Source: Enterobacter ludwigii
GTDB taxonomy: Bacteria > Pseudomonadota > Gammaproteobacteria > Enterobacterales > Enterobacteriaceae
Direction of reading: 5' to 3'
Length of the DNA: 64,000 nt
NCBI GenBank assembly: GCA_900068845.1
Contig: CEFQ01000005.1
Location: forward strand, 802,475-866,474
Position numbers and translations under genes: made by a program. The notes beneath the pieces were generated by a model. That model saw nothing but the letters and a program-made list of their open reading frames with translations, was not told where the DNA came from and did no database searches. This document shows positions 9,058 through 17,527 of this stretch, piece after piece (positions within the stretch are counted from its first letter, which is position 1; each line of letters begins with the position of its first letter).

Positions 9058-9699
9058 CTAAAACGCACGGCGGAAAGTCAGGTTGAAGCGGAAAGCGCCC
9101 GCCTGCGGATGAATGCCGGGTTTGAGCGGCAAAATGCCGTGATAGCGCAGGCGTGAGGGGCCGCCCCACACCACAATATCGCCGTGTTCCAGCAACACGC
9201 GCTGCGTGGCATCACCGCGTTCAAATCCGCCGAACTGGAACACGGCGGGCAACCCTAGCGAAACGGACACAATGGGCTGGCGCAGATCCTTCTCATCCTT
9301 ATCCTGATGCAATGTCAGTTTCGCACCAGGTTCATAGCGGTTAATCAGGCACGCATCAGGATTGAAACCGGTAAATCCCGCCTCACGCGAAGTCTGCTGC
9401 GCCAGTTCGCGGAACAGCGCAGGCATCGGCGGCCAATGGTGTCCGTTACTGACATCCTGTTCGGTATATTGGTAACCGCGCGAATCGGTAGACCAGCCAA
9501 AATCGCCGCAGTTGGTCATCGCCACCGACATGCGATGGCCGCCGGGTGTGATGCGATGAGCAAAAGGATTTTTAGCGGCGATGTCGTGAATCGCCACCAG
9601 TAGCGCATCGGCCTGATCGCGGGCGCGACGCCGCAAAATCACCGCCCCCTCCGCCAGCGGTTCCTGCCACGGCGCTTCGTCACTAAATAAATCCAGCAT
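9058..9699 (-). CDS. alkB: DNA/RNA alkylation repair dioxygenase AlkB
   Basis: A 213-aa Fe(II)/2-oxoglutarate dioxygenase that removes methyl groups from 1-methyladenine and 3-methylcytosine. The iron ligands are in LHQDKDE (His and Asp) and RYHGILPL (His); the 2-oxoglutarate-binding arginines are in RFNLTFR at the end. Length and sequence agree with E. coli AlkB (216 aa). In E. coli alkB follows ada; here apbE lies 10 bp upstream on the same strand and ada is absent, so induction by the adaptive response is doubtful at this locus. It may be co-transcribed with apbE. Confidence 0.96.
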   Translation of the reverse strand: MLDLFSDEAPWQEPLAEGAVILRRRARDQADALLVAIHDIAAKNPFAHRITPGGHRMSVAMTNCGDFGWSTDSRGYQYTEQDVSNGHHWPPMPALFRELAQQTSREAGFTGFNPDACLINRYEPGAKLTLHQDKDEKDLRQPIVSVSLGLPAVFQFGGFERGDATQRVLLEHGDIVVWGGPSRLRYHGILPLKPGIHPQAGAFRFNLTFRRAF

Positions 9700-9709
9700 G
9701 ACGCCTCCT

Positions 9710-10747
9710 TTATTGAGATGCCTGATCGATGAGGAAGGATGTAAACTGCGGCGACATCCAGTGAGTGAAGCCGTCGCCCTGTTTGATGATCAAATAGACC
9801 GCCAGATGCTCTTTTAACGCCAACGCTTTGGCGCGTTCGCTGCCGAGCACCATTAAACCGGTATCCCAGCCATCCGCTTCCAGCGCGGTAGTGGCAATCA
9901 CTGTCGCCGACACCAGCTGGTGCTCAATCGGTCTTCCGGTGGTGGGGTCGATGACATGTGAAATGCGTTTGCCATCCAGTTCATAATAGTTGCGATAGCT
10001 GCCCGAGGTGCTGATACCGTGCCCTTGCAGATCGACGCGTGCTTCTACCGCGTTTTCGCGATCGGTGGGTTTCTGGATCGCCACGCGCCACGGCTGCTGA
10101 TTGGCATTAACGCCACGGCTCAATACCGCACCGCCAACTGAAACCAGATAATCGGTGATGCCTTGCTGCTCCATCAGGCGCGCCAGATGATCGGTGGCAT
10201 AACCTTCGCCCATGGTAGAGAGATCGACATACAAGCCGGGCAGATCTTTTTGCAGCCACTGACCATTAACGCCTTGAATCACGCGCAGATGTTGCAAACC
10301 CGTCACTGCTTTAGCGGCGACGATTTCCGCTTCGCTGGGCGTATGCGCCGGTTGCTTTGTCGGGCCAAAGCCCCACAGATTCACCAGCGGGCCGACGGTG
10401 ATATCCATCGCACCTGAGGTTTTATGACCGATACGCAGCGCCTCAGTCACGATATCGGCCATGTCAACGCTTACCGGCTGCGGGGCGCTGCCTTGATATT
10501 GATTAAAGTGGGACAGTACCGAATCGCTTTTCCACGTCGATAATTCGCCGTCATCACGATCCAGCTGTTGCTGAATCAGCTGCTGCAACGCCGCTTTGCG
10601 CTGCGGATCAACCCCGGCGACGCTGACGCGCCACACGGTGCCCATGGTTTTACCTTCCAGCACCAACGCGGGCTGCGTGTCATTTTTTTCGCAAGCGCTG
10701 AGGCCAAATGCCAGCAGGCAAATTAGCAGAATATTCTGAAAACGCAT
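9710..10747 (-). CDS. apbE: FAD:protein FMN transferase (lipoprotein)
   Basis: The 345-aa product is ApbE, a periplasmic flavin transferase that attaches FMN to a threonine of target proteins such as Nqr/Rnf subunits. A signal peptide with lipobox LSAC (Cys19) marks it as a lipoprotein. The family motifs GKTMGTVWRVSV, MDITVGPLVNLWGFGP and YLVSVGGAVLSRG (FAD site) are present, as is the SHVIDPTTGRP segment. Length is typical. It lies between alkB and the accessory small genes; E. coli has ada-alkB followed by apbE in the same neighbourhood. Confidence 0.95.
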   Translation of the reverse strand: MRFQNILLICLLAFGLSACEKNDTQPALVLEGKTMGTVWRVSVAGVDPQRKAALQQLIQQQLDRDDGELSTWKSDSVLSHFNQYQGSAPQPVSVDMADIVTEALRIGHKTSGAMDITVGPLVNLWGFGPTKQPAHTPSEAEIVAAKAVTGLQHLRVIQGVNGQWLQKDLPGLYVDLSTMGEGYATDHLARLMEQQGITDYLVSVGGAVLSRGVNANQQPWRVAIQKPTDRENAVEARVDLQGHGISTSGSYRNYYELDGKRISHVIDPTTGRPIEHQLVSATVIATTALEADGWDTGLMVLGSERAKALALKEHLAVYLIIKQGDGFTHWMSPQFTSFLIDQASQ

Positions 10748-10888
10748 TAATTCCTCATCTGTAACGCATTACTACAGTCAATTACAAAGCATAAATCACT
10801 TGTAAAGCAGTCTAAAGCTGCTTGAAGTCGGTTTAACGCTGACACAGGATAACCGGTTCCTGCAACGTTATGCCTACAGGAGCATCAA

Positions 10889-11002
10889 ATGATTTATATG
10901 ATTATTGCCGTAACCGCCGGGCTGTTTATTTATGGCAGTTTCAAATGCTGGCAGACTTACCGCCATCGCCTGATTCAGCACTATCCTGCACGCCGACGTT
11001 AA
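10889..11002 (+). CDS. Small single-pass membrane protein, 37 aa
   Basis: A 37-aa frame beginning MIYMIIAVTAGLFIYGS is preceded by a strong AGGAG at 7-nt spacing. Residues 1-17 form one hydrophobic helix; the rest is basic (HRLIQHYPARRR), giving an N-out or inserted small-protein shape with a cytoplasmic basic tail. It lies alone in the gap between apbE (divergent) and the next small gene. I do not recognise the family. The ribosome-binding site and helix-plus-basic-tail layout make it more likely real than chance. Confidence 0.5.
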   Translation: MIYMIIAVTAGLFIYGSFKCWQTYRHRLIQHYPARRR

Positions 11003-11149
11003 ATTATTGCACCAGAAAATCACCACCCTGCACCGCTTCAGCGCTGGCGCAGTGTAGCAAAGTCGCTGCAAGGCGCGTGGCGCTGAGAGCGGTGCGCTGG
11101 CATGAATTCTGCATTGTTGAAGGTGAGTTGAACTTCAGCGAGGTGCAGA

Positions 11150-11308
11150 ATGGAAAAGACTAAAACACAAATCAGTAAATGGCAGCACTGGCTGAGCTTC
11201 TCCGCCTTTACGCTCGCGGGCGTTGCGATGGAAGGTAGCCTGAACGCCATCACCAACCCGCCGCCGCAACTGGCACCAAAAGCCAAAAAGTGGCGCGGCG
11301 AGCGATAG
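11150..11308 (+). CDS. Small protein of unknown function, 52 aa
   Basis: A 52-aa frame starts MEKTKTQISKWQHWLSF with GAGG seven bases upstream, has a weakly hydrophobic middle (FSAFTLAGVAMEG) and ends with a proline/lysine-rich tail NPPPQLAPKAKKWRGER. The hydrophobic part is too short and polar for a firm membrane call. It stops three bases before the convergent DUF1348 gene stop. No family recognised; the coding call rests on the ribosome-binding site and the neat fit between neighbours. Confidence 0.45.
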   Translation: MEKTKTQISKWQHWLSFSAFTLAGVAMEGSLNAITNPPPQLAPKAKKWRGER

Positions 11309-11311
11309 CCG

Positions 11312-11767
11312 CTACAGCCCCAACTCACTCAGGCCCGGATGATCGTCCGGGCGCGTTCCGGCGGGCCAATGGAACAGGCGATCCCCTGCCTTGATCGGCA
11401 GATCATTGATGCAGGCGAAACGCTGAATCATCAAACCATCGGCAGCAAAATGCCAGTTCTCATTGCCATAGCTGCGGAACCAGTTACCGCTGTCATCATG
11501 CCATTCATAAGCAAAGCGCACTGCCAGCTTATCCTCGTGCCACGCCCATAACTCTTTGATCAGTCGATAATCCAGCTCTTTTACCCACTTGCGCTGCAGG
11601 AAGGTCACAACTTCTGCGCGTCCATTAACGAATTCACTGCGGTTGCGCCAGCGCGTATCTTCGCTGTACACCAGCGAAACACGCTGTGCATCGCAACTGT
11701 TCCAGGCATCTTCCGCCATGCGGACTTTCTGTAACGCGGTTTGTTGATTGAACGGTGGCACCAGCAT
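11312..11767 (-). CDS. DUF1348 / NTF2-like (SnoaL-type) protein
   Basis: The 151-aa product belongs to the DUF1348 branch of the NTF2/SnoaL fold, recognised by [41 protein letters not shown] and the [10 protein letters not shown] segment. These are small soluble cone-shaped proteins; their substrate is unknown. The start at 11767 is fixed by CAGGAG before the ATG; an upstream extension to 11830 would run over both operator sites. It is divergent from the tetR-type gene, with twin palindromes between them, so it is the likely target of that regulator. Confidence 0.85.
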   Translation of the reverse strand: MLVPPFNQQTALQKVRMAEDAWNSCDAQRVSLVYSEDTRWRNRSEFVNGRAEVVTFLQRKWVKELDYRLIKELWAWHEDKLAVRFAYEWHDDSGNWFRSYGNENWHFAADGLMIQRFACINDLPIKAGDRLFHWPAGTRPDDHPGLSELGL

Positions 11768-11785
11768 GTTATTTCTCCTGATTAT

Positions 11786-11803
11786 GTAGACAGGTCTGTC
11801 TAC
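11786..11803. promoter_or_regulatory. TetR-type operator 1
   Basis: GTAGACAGGTCTGTCTAC is an 8-2-8 palindrome with perfect arms, 19 bp upstream of the DUF1348 start. It shares the arm GTAGACA with operator 2, whose centre is 37 bp away. Confidence 0.75.
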
Positions 11804-11820
11804 TTGATTCATCCTGCCGT

Positions 11821-11842
11821 ATGTAGACAATTCTGTCTACAT
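11821..11842. promoter_or_regulatory. TetR-type operator 2
   Basis: ATGTAGACA (11821-11829) and TGTCTACAT (11834-11842) form a perfect 9-4-9 palindrome, 18 bp before the regulator's start. With operator 1 it brackets the divergent promoter. Confidence 0.75.
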
Positions 11843-11860
11843 GCAAACACAGGAATTTTT

Positions 11861-12424
11861 ATGCTTGAGCCACTCATCTTTGATGCCACCGCCTCCGCGC
11901 GCGATCGTATCTTGCTTTGCGCCCAGCAGCTGTTTTACCAGCAAGGGATACGCGCGACCGGCGTGGATAAGGTCATTGCAGAAGCGGGCGTCACCAAAGT
12001 GACTTTCTATCGCCACTTTCCAGCGAAGAATGCGTTGGTGCTGGCGTTTTTACAGCAGCGTCATCAGCGCTGGATGCTCGCCTTTCGCGCTGCGCTGAAT
12101 CAGCACGCAGCAGTGATCGATGCCCTACCCGCTGCGTTACTCAGCTGGTTCAGCGATGACGATTATCGTGGCTGCGCGTTTATTAATACTGCAGCGGAGT
12201 TGGGCAATACGTTACCGGAAGCCAGCGAACTGATTCGTCAGCATAAGCGTGAGATGGCACAGGCGATCGGCGACAAGCTGATGCCCGAACAACAGTTGAA
12301 AACGGCGCAGATTGTATTGCTGGTTGAGGGCGCAATTGTGCAGGTACAGATTGGTGAGGATGCGGAACAGGTGGTCGAGGTGCTGCGTGCTGCGTTGGAT
12401 GCGCTGCTGAAAACGGGAGCGTGA
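11861..12424 (+). CDS. TetR/AcrR family transcriptional regulator
   Basis: A 187-aa regulator with an N-terminal TetR helix-turn-helix: RDRILLCAQQLFYQQGIRATGVDKVIAEAGVT then KVTFYRHFPAKNALV (about residues 10-60). The C-terminal ligand domain holds the CAFINTAAELG stretch common in the YxaF/LmrA-like group. Start 11861 has AGGA upstream; the frame is open back to 11741, but that would span both operators. It probably represses itself and the divergent DUF1348 gene. The inducer is unknown. Confidence 0.88.
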   Translation: MLEPLIFDATASARDRILLCAQQLFYQQGIRATGVDKVIAEAGVTKVTFYRHFPAKNALVLAFLQQRHQRWMLAFRAALNQHAAVIDALPAALLSWFSDDDYRGCAFINTAAELGNTLPEASELIRQHKREMAQAIGDKLMPEQQLKTAQIVLLVEGAIVQVQIGEDAEQVVEVLRAALDALLKTGA

Positions 12425-12441
12425 CCGTCGAGTCACGCTCC
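12416..12441 (-). terminator. Hairpin terminator for the porin gene
   Basis: GGAGCGTGAC (12416-12425) pairs perfectly with GTCACGCTCC (12432-12441). Read leftward it is followed by CGTTTTC, fitting termination of the porin transcript. It overlaps the stop of the convergent regulator gene. Confidence 0.65.
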
Positions 12442-12448
12442 ATCACCC

Positions 12449-13558
12449 TTAGAACTGGTAAACCAAGCCCAGTGCTACGACGTCATCGGTATTGATGCCG
12501 GCTGCGTCGGTGAAGTTGTTGTCGTCCAGCAGGTTGATCTGGTAATCAACGTAGGTCGACATGTTTTTGTTGAAGTAGTAAGTTGCGCCTACATCAATGT
12601 ATTTCTTCAGGTTCTGACTACCGTAACCTTCGATGTCAGAGCCGCGTGAAGAGACAAACGCCAGAGATGGACGCAGGCCGAAGTCGAACTGGTACTGTGC
12701 CACCAATTCCCAGTTATCCGCTTTATTGGCGTAACCGTAAGCGCTTGCGTCGCTTGAACCGAAGCGTGTGGCGTTGTACGAACGGCTGTACATTGCCGCC
12801 AGGTAAACGTTGTTAGCGTCATACTTCAGCGCGCCGCTGTAAGCTTCGGCTTTATCGCCACGGCCGAGAATGCCGGATGTGTTGCTGTTCTGGTTGTTGG
12901 TACGGTCAGACTGGAACATCGCCGCACCGATACCAAAACCTGAACCCAGATCGTAGGTGGTGCTCAGACCGTAGCCGTCGCCGTTCTCGCCCAGTACATC
13001 ACGGCCAGAAGAGGATTCGGTTGGGTTATCGTTTTTGCCTTGATACTGAACCGCAAAGTTCCAGCCATCGACTAAACCGAAGAAGTTGGTATTACGATAG
13101 GTTGCGAGGCCGTTGCTACGCTGGAACAGGAAGTTGTCCGCGCCGTAGGTGTCGCCACCGAATTCTGGCAGCACGTCTGTCCATGCGCCGAGATCGTACA
13201 TCACGCCGTAGTTACGGCCGTAATCAAATGAACCTGCATCACCAAATTTCAGACCGGCAAAGCCAACACGCGTGTAGCTGTTAGCGGTGCCTTCGCTTTC
13301 AGCGGTGTTCAGTGCCGCCTGATATTCCCACTGGCCATAACCGGTCAGCTGATCGGTCACCTGAGTTTCACCTTTAAAGCCAAAACGAAGGTAAGACTGG
13401 TCACCGTCCGAGCCAGCGTCATCGGAGAAATAGTGCAGTCCGTCAACTTTGCCGTAAAGATCTAATTTGTTGCCATCTTTGTTGTAAATTTCAGCTGCGC
13501 TTGCTGATCCTGCAACCAGCAATGCAGGAATCATCAGGGAGAGAACGCGACGTTTCAT
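12449..13558 (-). CDS. ompC: Outer-membrane general porin, OmpC type
   Basis: A 369-aa trimeric 16-stranded porin precursor. The signal peptide is [21 protein letters not shown], and the mature protein starts [19 protein letters not shown], as in OmpC/OmpF. The loop-3 constriction motif PEFGGD is present and the protein ends in LGLVYQF, the barrel insertion signal. Position beside micF, between apbE and rcsD, matches E. coli ompC. It passes small hydrophilic solutes. Expression is probably controlled by OmpR, since the upstream region resembles the E. coli ompC promoter. Confidence 0.94.
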   Translation of the reverse strand: MKRRVLSLMIPALLVAGSASAAEIYNKDGNKLDLYGKVDGLHYFSDDAGSDGDQSYLRFGFKGETQVTDQLTGYGQWEYQAALNTAESEGTANSYTRVGFAGLKFGDAGSFDYGRNYGVMYDLGAWTDVLPEFGGDTYGADNFLFQRSNGLATYRNTNFFGLVDGWNFAVQYQGKNDNPTESSSGRDVLGENGDGYGLSTTYDLGSGFGIGAAMFQSDRTNNQNSNTSGILGRGDKAEAYSGALKYDANNVYLAAMYSRSYNATRFGSSDASAYGYANKADNWELVAQYQFDFGLRPSLAFVSSRGSDIEGYGSQNLKKYIDVGATYYFNKNMSTYVDYQINLLDDNNFTDAAGINTDDVVALGLVYQF

Positions 13559-13648
13559 TTTATTACCCTCTTTAATGTGCCTTTATTTTTTGCCACTGCG
13601 AACTGAACGATTAAAAATTCAGCCGGCACGCCATTGTTATTTTATGTT

Positions 13649-13740
13649 GGGCAATAATCTATCACGAAAATGCTACTAAATTTCCAAAACTGTTTCATTC
13701 TATTTAAAAGTTATTTCCAAGTGTAAATATCGGGGAACTA
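13649..13740 (-). promoter_or_regulatory. ompC promoter and probable OmpR sites
   Basis: Read leftward, this stretch holds TGAAACAGTTTTGGAAATTT followed by TAGTAGCATTTTCGTG and ATAGATTATTG. It lines up with my recollection of the E. coli ompC promoter (TGAAACATCTTAAAAG ... TAGTATCATATTCGTG ... GGATTATTC). The TGAAACA element is typical of OmpR sites. More OmpR-like ACATTT/TTTACA elements lie at 13810-13835, between the two divergent transcripts. Confidence 0.6.
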
Positions 13741-13867
13741 ATAACCAGCACGGATAGGTAAAAAATATCGCACTTTTTGCCAATATATATTTTAATCTTT
13801 TAAAAACATGAAATTACATGATTTACATTTCCGCACTGAATGACAAAACTGTTTGGCATCCAGAGCA

Positions 13868-13873
13868 TACAAT
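13868..13873 (+). promoter_or_regulatory. -10 element of micF
   Basis: TACAAT lies seven bases before the predicted micF first base at 13881, a good match to the TATAAT consensus. Confidence 0.55.
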
Positions 13874-13880
13874 TATCCCC

Positions 13881-13974
13881 GCTATCATCATTTATTTCAT
13901 TATTACCTTCATTCACCCCGAATGTTTTGATTTACCCTAATTTCCCGCCGGACTAGATGGTCCGGCATTTTTTT
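13881..13974 (+). ncRNA. micF: MicF antisense small RNA
   Basis: The 94-nt stretch starts GCTATCATCATTTATTTCAT, close to the E. coli MicF 5' end that pairs with ompF mRNA. It continues with TTCATTCA and a TTTACCC segment and ends in a terminator stem GCCGGA/TCCGGC followed by seven T. The length (93 nt in E. coli) and the divergent position upstream of ompC also agree. MicF acts with Hfq to block translation of target porin mRNA and, in E. coli, of lrp and others. The terminator stem sequence differs from E. coli but keeps its pairing. Confidence 0.93.
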
Positions 13975-14156
13975 GCCCGCAATTCAGAGATAACCTTATA
14001 TTGCGTAAAGTTAATTACGCGGGTTAAATTAACCACAATAACTGCCGCGCATTATTTGTCTCTTTTCGCACATTTTGTTCAATTCATAGCCTTAAAACGG
14101 CAATGTTAATTTCGGCGCGTAACAAAGACCGCTGCAATAATAGCCGGCGCATATTG

Positions 14157-15326
14157 TTAACGTTCACGCAGTGATTCCCTGGCTTTATTCAGTGGCTTAA
14201 GCAAATAATCCATCACGGTTTTCTGACCGGTTTTAATCTCAACATTTGCTACCATGCCTGGCATGATGGCGAACTTGCGGCCGCTTTTATTGGTCAGTTC
14301 AGCTTTTTGCGTGCGCACATAGACGCGATAGTAAAATTCGTCGTGCCGCACCTCGTCCTGCAGCGTATCAGGCGAGACGGTTTCGACTTCCCCGTACAGA
14401 TCGCCATAAATCGACGCGTCGTAGGCGGTGATCTTCACCACCGCAGGTAAACCCGGGCGGATATAGCCGATATCGCGTGGATTGATGCGGGTTTCAATCA
14501 GCAACTGATCCTCCAGCGGAACGATCTCCATCAGCTTGCCGCCCGGCTCCAGCACACCGCCTACGGTCGTCACGCGCACATCCTTCACAATGCCGCGCAC
14601 CGGCGAAATCAGCGTGGTGCGGGTAAGGAGGTCTTGTTTTCCAGCCGCGACCTGCAGCTGCGCGTCCAGTTCACCGTTGTTTTTCACCTGCTCTTCATGG
14701 GCGCGCACGGAGTAATCGTTGCGCGCTTCATCGATCTTGCCACGCAGATCGCTAACCTGACGGCGCAGACGAATCACATCAACCTTTCCCGCCGCGCCGC
14801 GCAGCATCAGCGGCTCCGTCACATTGAGTTCGGCCTGCACCAGCGCAAGGGATTGCTGCAAATTGCCAATGGTCTCGACAAAATTCTGCCGCCGTGCCTG
14901 ATAGAGCTGAGTTTCACGCGCCACCAGCTCGGGATGCTGCAGGATATCAGCACTGAACGTCAGCGGCGTGTCGCTGAGCTCGGCCTGCAAACGCTCAGAG
15001 GAGGCACGCAACGTGCGTACCCGCGCTATCGCCTCGCCAAAATTGGTTTGAAAGCGCGTGGGATCGAGCGTCGCCAGCACCTCACCGCGCTGCACGATGT
15101 TGCCTTCGTGCACATTGAGCTGTTTGACGATGCCACCATCGAGGCTATCAATCATTTGCGCGCGGCTGGATGGTGTGACCTTGCCGATGCCGACCGTCAC
15201 TTCATCCAGCACGGCAAAGTGTGCCCACAGCAGAAAAACCAGCAGCGCCAGCACGCACAACCAGATGATGGCCGAGGTGCGACGTTCGCGCCGCGCCAGA
15301 TCTTTATCCAGTAGCACCACGCTCAT
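14157..15326 (-). CDS. Type I secretion membrane-fusion protein (HlyD/LapC family)
   Basis: A 389-aa periplasmic adaptor with one N-terminal transmembrane helix (about residues 19-38), a long coiled-coil hairpin (about 90-230) and a beta-barrel domain (TTLISPVRGIVKDVRV, about 240-340). It ends with the family's GMVANVEIKTGQKTVMDYLLKPL motif. It joins the inner-membrane ABC exporter to a TolC-like outer-membrane channel. The start overlaps the ABC gene's stop by four bases (ATGA), so translation is coupled. Last gene of the three-gene operon; no outer-membrane channel gene follows, so the cell's TolC or an unlinked LapE is presumably used. Confidence 0.92.
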   Translation of the reverse strand: MSVVLLDKDLARRERRTSAIIWLCVLALLVFLLWAHFAVLDEVTVGIGKVTPSSRAQMIDSLDGGIVKQLNVHEGNIVQRGEVLATLDPTRFQTNFGEAIARVRTLRASSERLQAELSDTPLTFSADILQHPELVARETQLYQARRQNFVETIGNLQQSLALVQAELNVTEPLMLRGAAGKVDVIRLRRQVSDLRGKIDEARNDYSVRAHEEQVKNNGELDAQLQVAAGKQDLLTRTTLISPVRGIVKDVRVTTVGGVLEPGGKLMEIVPLEDQLLIETRINPRDIGYIRPGLPAVVKITAYDASIYGDLYGEVETVSPDTLQDEVRHDEFYYRVYVRTQKAELTNKSGRKFAIMPGMVANVEIKTGQKTVMDYLLKPLNKARESLRER

Positions 15327-17455
15327 GCCGCATCTCCTTTGTGCGATGCGGCATGTCGCAGAATCTCGTCGCGCGCCCCGTCCGCCACAATGCGACCGTT
15401 ATCCATCACCACGATGCGATCGACCATACGCAGTAACGCTGGTCGATGCGTGACCAGCACCAGCGTGCGGCCCGTTACCCACTGCGCCAATTGACGAATC
15501 ACCTGCGCTTCCAGCTGTTCGTCCATCGCCGCCGTCGGTTCATCCAGCAGCACCACCTGCGGCTGGCGCAGAATCAAACGGCTCAGCAACACCATTTGCC
15601 GCTGGCCGCCCGACAAGCCGCGTCCACCTTCATGGATAATGCGATCCAGGCTGGCGGCATCCTGCTGCACCAGCGCTAACGCGCCGCTGATGCGCAGCGC
15701 CTGCAGCATCTCCTGCTCGCTGGCGTGCGGGTTACCGAGCAGCAGGTTTTGGCGCAGCGTGCCGAAGAACAGCCGCGCATCCTGTGACAGCCAGCCAAGC
15801 TGACGCCGCAGATCGATCGGATCGATGCAGGTGAGATCCACGCCATCCACCAGCACCTTGCCCTTGCTGGCACGCGCCTGACCGGCCAGCATCTTCAGCA
15901 GCGTCGATTTGCCCGCGCCGACTTTACCGAGGATTGCCACGCGCTCGCCGGGCGTGATTTGCAACTGTGGAATGTTGAGCACGCTATTCCCGCTCTCCTC
16001 TTCATAGCGGTAATGCACATTTTGCAGTTGATAACTGCCGGTGAGCACCGGACAGTGCGCCAGCGTGGCATGATCGGGTTGATCGAGCGGCTTTTTTAGG
16101 AGCTCATCCAGTCCTTTCATCGCTGATTTAGCATGCTGCCAGCGCGAGAACACCATGGTCAGCTGCATGAGCGGTGCGAGAGTGCGTGACGAAAGCAAGC
16201 TGCACGCCACCAGTGTGCCGGTGGTGATCTGATTGTCGAGCACCAGATAGACGCCGAACACCAACATGCCGGCATAGGTGAGCTGCTGCACGCTGGCGCA
16301 CCAGCCGGTAAGGCGCGCGCCCCACAATCGTTGCTGATTGCTGATGGCGGCGCTGACTTCATGAGTTTGCTCCCATTGGCGCTGAAAATAGGGTTCCGCT
16401 TGCAGCGCTTTGATGTCTTCTACGCCTTCAAGCGTTTCTACCAGCACCGCCTGGCGCAGCGCGCTTTCGCGCAGACCTTCCTGTGCCAACCGCGCCATCG
16501 GGATCTGCACCAGTAAGCCTGGAATGACGATTAATGGAATCGCCAATAACGGAATCAGCACCAGCCAGCCGCCAATCGATGCCATGATCAGCAGGAACAG
16601 CAGCACAAAAGGTAAGTCGGCTGCGGCATTCACCGTGGTTGAGGTCAGCAGTTCGCGTACCTGATCAATTTCACGCAGTTGGGCAATAAAAGACCCCGTG
16701 GATCGTGGACGCGCTTCGTTGCGGATATTCATCGCCCGCGCAAACAGCATGGCGGATATTTTTAGGTCGATGCGTTTACCCATCAGATCGGAGACCTGGG
16801 TGCGCATCAGGCGAATCAAATACTCTATTACGGCCGCCAGCACCACGCCAGCAAACAGCACCCATAACGTCGGCTGCGACTGCGCCGGAATCACCCGATC
16901 GTACACTTGCATTGAAAACAGTATGCCCGCCAGCGCCAGCACATTTCCCACCAGCGAAGCCAGGCTGATCTCCGCGATACGCCGCTTCATGCCACGAAAA
17001 TTATGCCAAAACCAGTGCGGTTGATACGGCTGCACAAACTCGTCGATGCGCGCATCACGCGCGCGCGCCGCCACACCAATCACCCCAACCTGCATGTCTG
17101 CCTGCCTTAACAAATCATGCAGTTGACCTGCGCGGATCACTTCACCACTTTCACTCAGCCAGTAACGCACGCCACCGTCGCTATCGACCTCTTCAATCAA
17201 CGCCACGCTGCCATTTTCCAGCAGCAGTAATACCGGCACCATTTCCTGACGCCAGCGCAATTTGTTATGTGGAACCAGTATGAAATGCAGGCCCAGCAGC
17301 CCGGCCAAACGTTCTAATTGTTGCTTAGGTGGCAGATGTTGAAACCAGCGCATCTGTTGGCGCAGCGTGCTGCCGTCAGCCGGTTTACCGAAGCGTGCCG
17401 CCACGCGCAGCATCGCCGCGATGCCGTTGTCGCTGTTGAAGGGTTGTGCAGTCAT
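15323..17455 (-). CDS. Type I secretion ABC transporter with degenerate C39-like domain
   Basis: A 710-aa exporter of the LapB/HlyB type. Residues 1-120 resemble a C39 peptidase-like domain, but the SDNGIAAMLRVAARFG segment lacks the catalytic Cys, so it should bind substrate without cutting it. A six-helix membrane domain follows (about 140-420), then the ATPase: Walker A GKVGAGKST near 507, LSGGQRQMV, and Walker B VVLLDEPTAAMD. The start is set at ATG 17455; the frame runs up to a TTG at 17503 without a ribosome-binding site. The chosen start has only AGGG very close to it, so the start is uncertain. It lies 72 bp after the Ig-repeat gene and overlaps the HlyD gene. Confidence 0.9.
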   Translation of the reverse strand: MTAQPFNSDNGIAAMLRVAARFGKPADGSTLRQQMRWFQHLPPKQQLERLAGLLGLHFILVPHNKLRWRQEMVPVLLLLENGSVALIEEVDSDGGVRYWLSESGEVIRAGQLHDLLRQADMQVGVIGVAARARDARIDEFVQPYQPHWFWHNFRGMKRRIAEISLASLVGNVLALAGILFSMQVYDRVIPAQSQPTLWVLFAGVVLAAVIEYLIRLMRTQVSDLMGKRIDLKISAMLFARAMNIRNEARPRSTGSFIAQLREIDQVRELLTSTTVNAAADLPFVLLFLLIMASIGGWLVLIPLLAIPLIVIPGLLVQIPMARLAQEGLRESALRQAVLVETLEGVEDIKALQAEPYFQRQWEQTHEVSAAISNQQRLWGARLTGWCASVQQLTYAGMLVFGVYLVLDNQITTGTLVACSLLSSRTLAPLMQLTMVFSRWQHAKSAMKGLDELLKKPLDQPDHATLAHCPVLTGSYQLQNVHYRYEEESGNSVLNIPQLQITPGERVAILGKVGAGKSTLLKMLAGQARASKGKVLVDGVDLTCIDPIDLRRQLGWLSQDARLFFGTLRQNLLLGNPHASEQEMLQALRISGALALVQQDAASLDRIIHEGGRGLSGGQRQMVLLSRLILRQPQVVLLDEPTAAMDEQLEAQVIRQLAQWVTGRTLVLVTHRPALLRMVDRIVVMDNGRIVADGARDEILRHAASHKGDAA

Positions 17456-17527
17456 CCCTGGAGTCCCATAAGAAATGAAAGTGAGCTGGCAACCGCTAGC
17501 CAAAGTGGCTAGTGGTTGATGTGCGGA

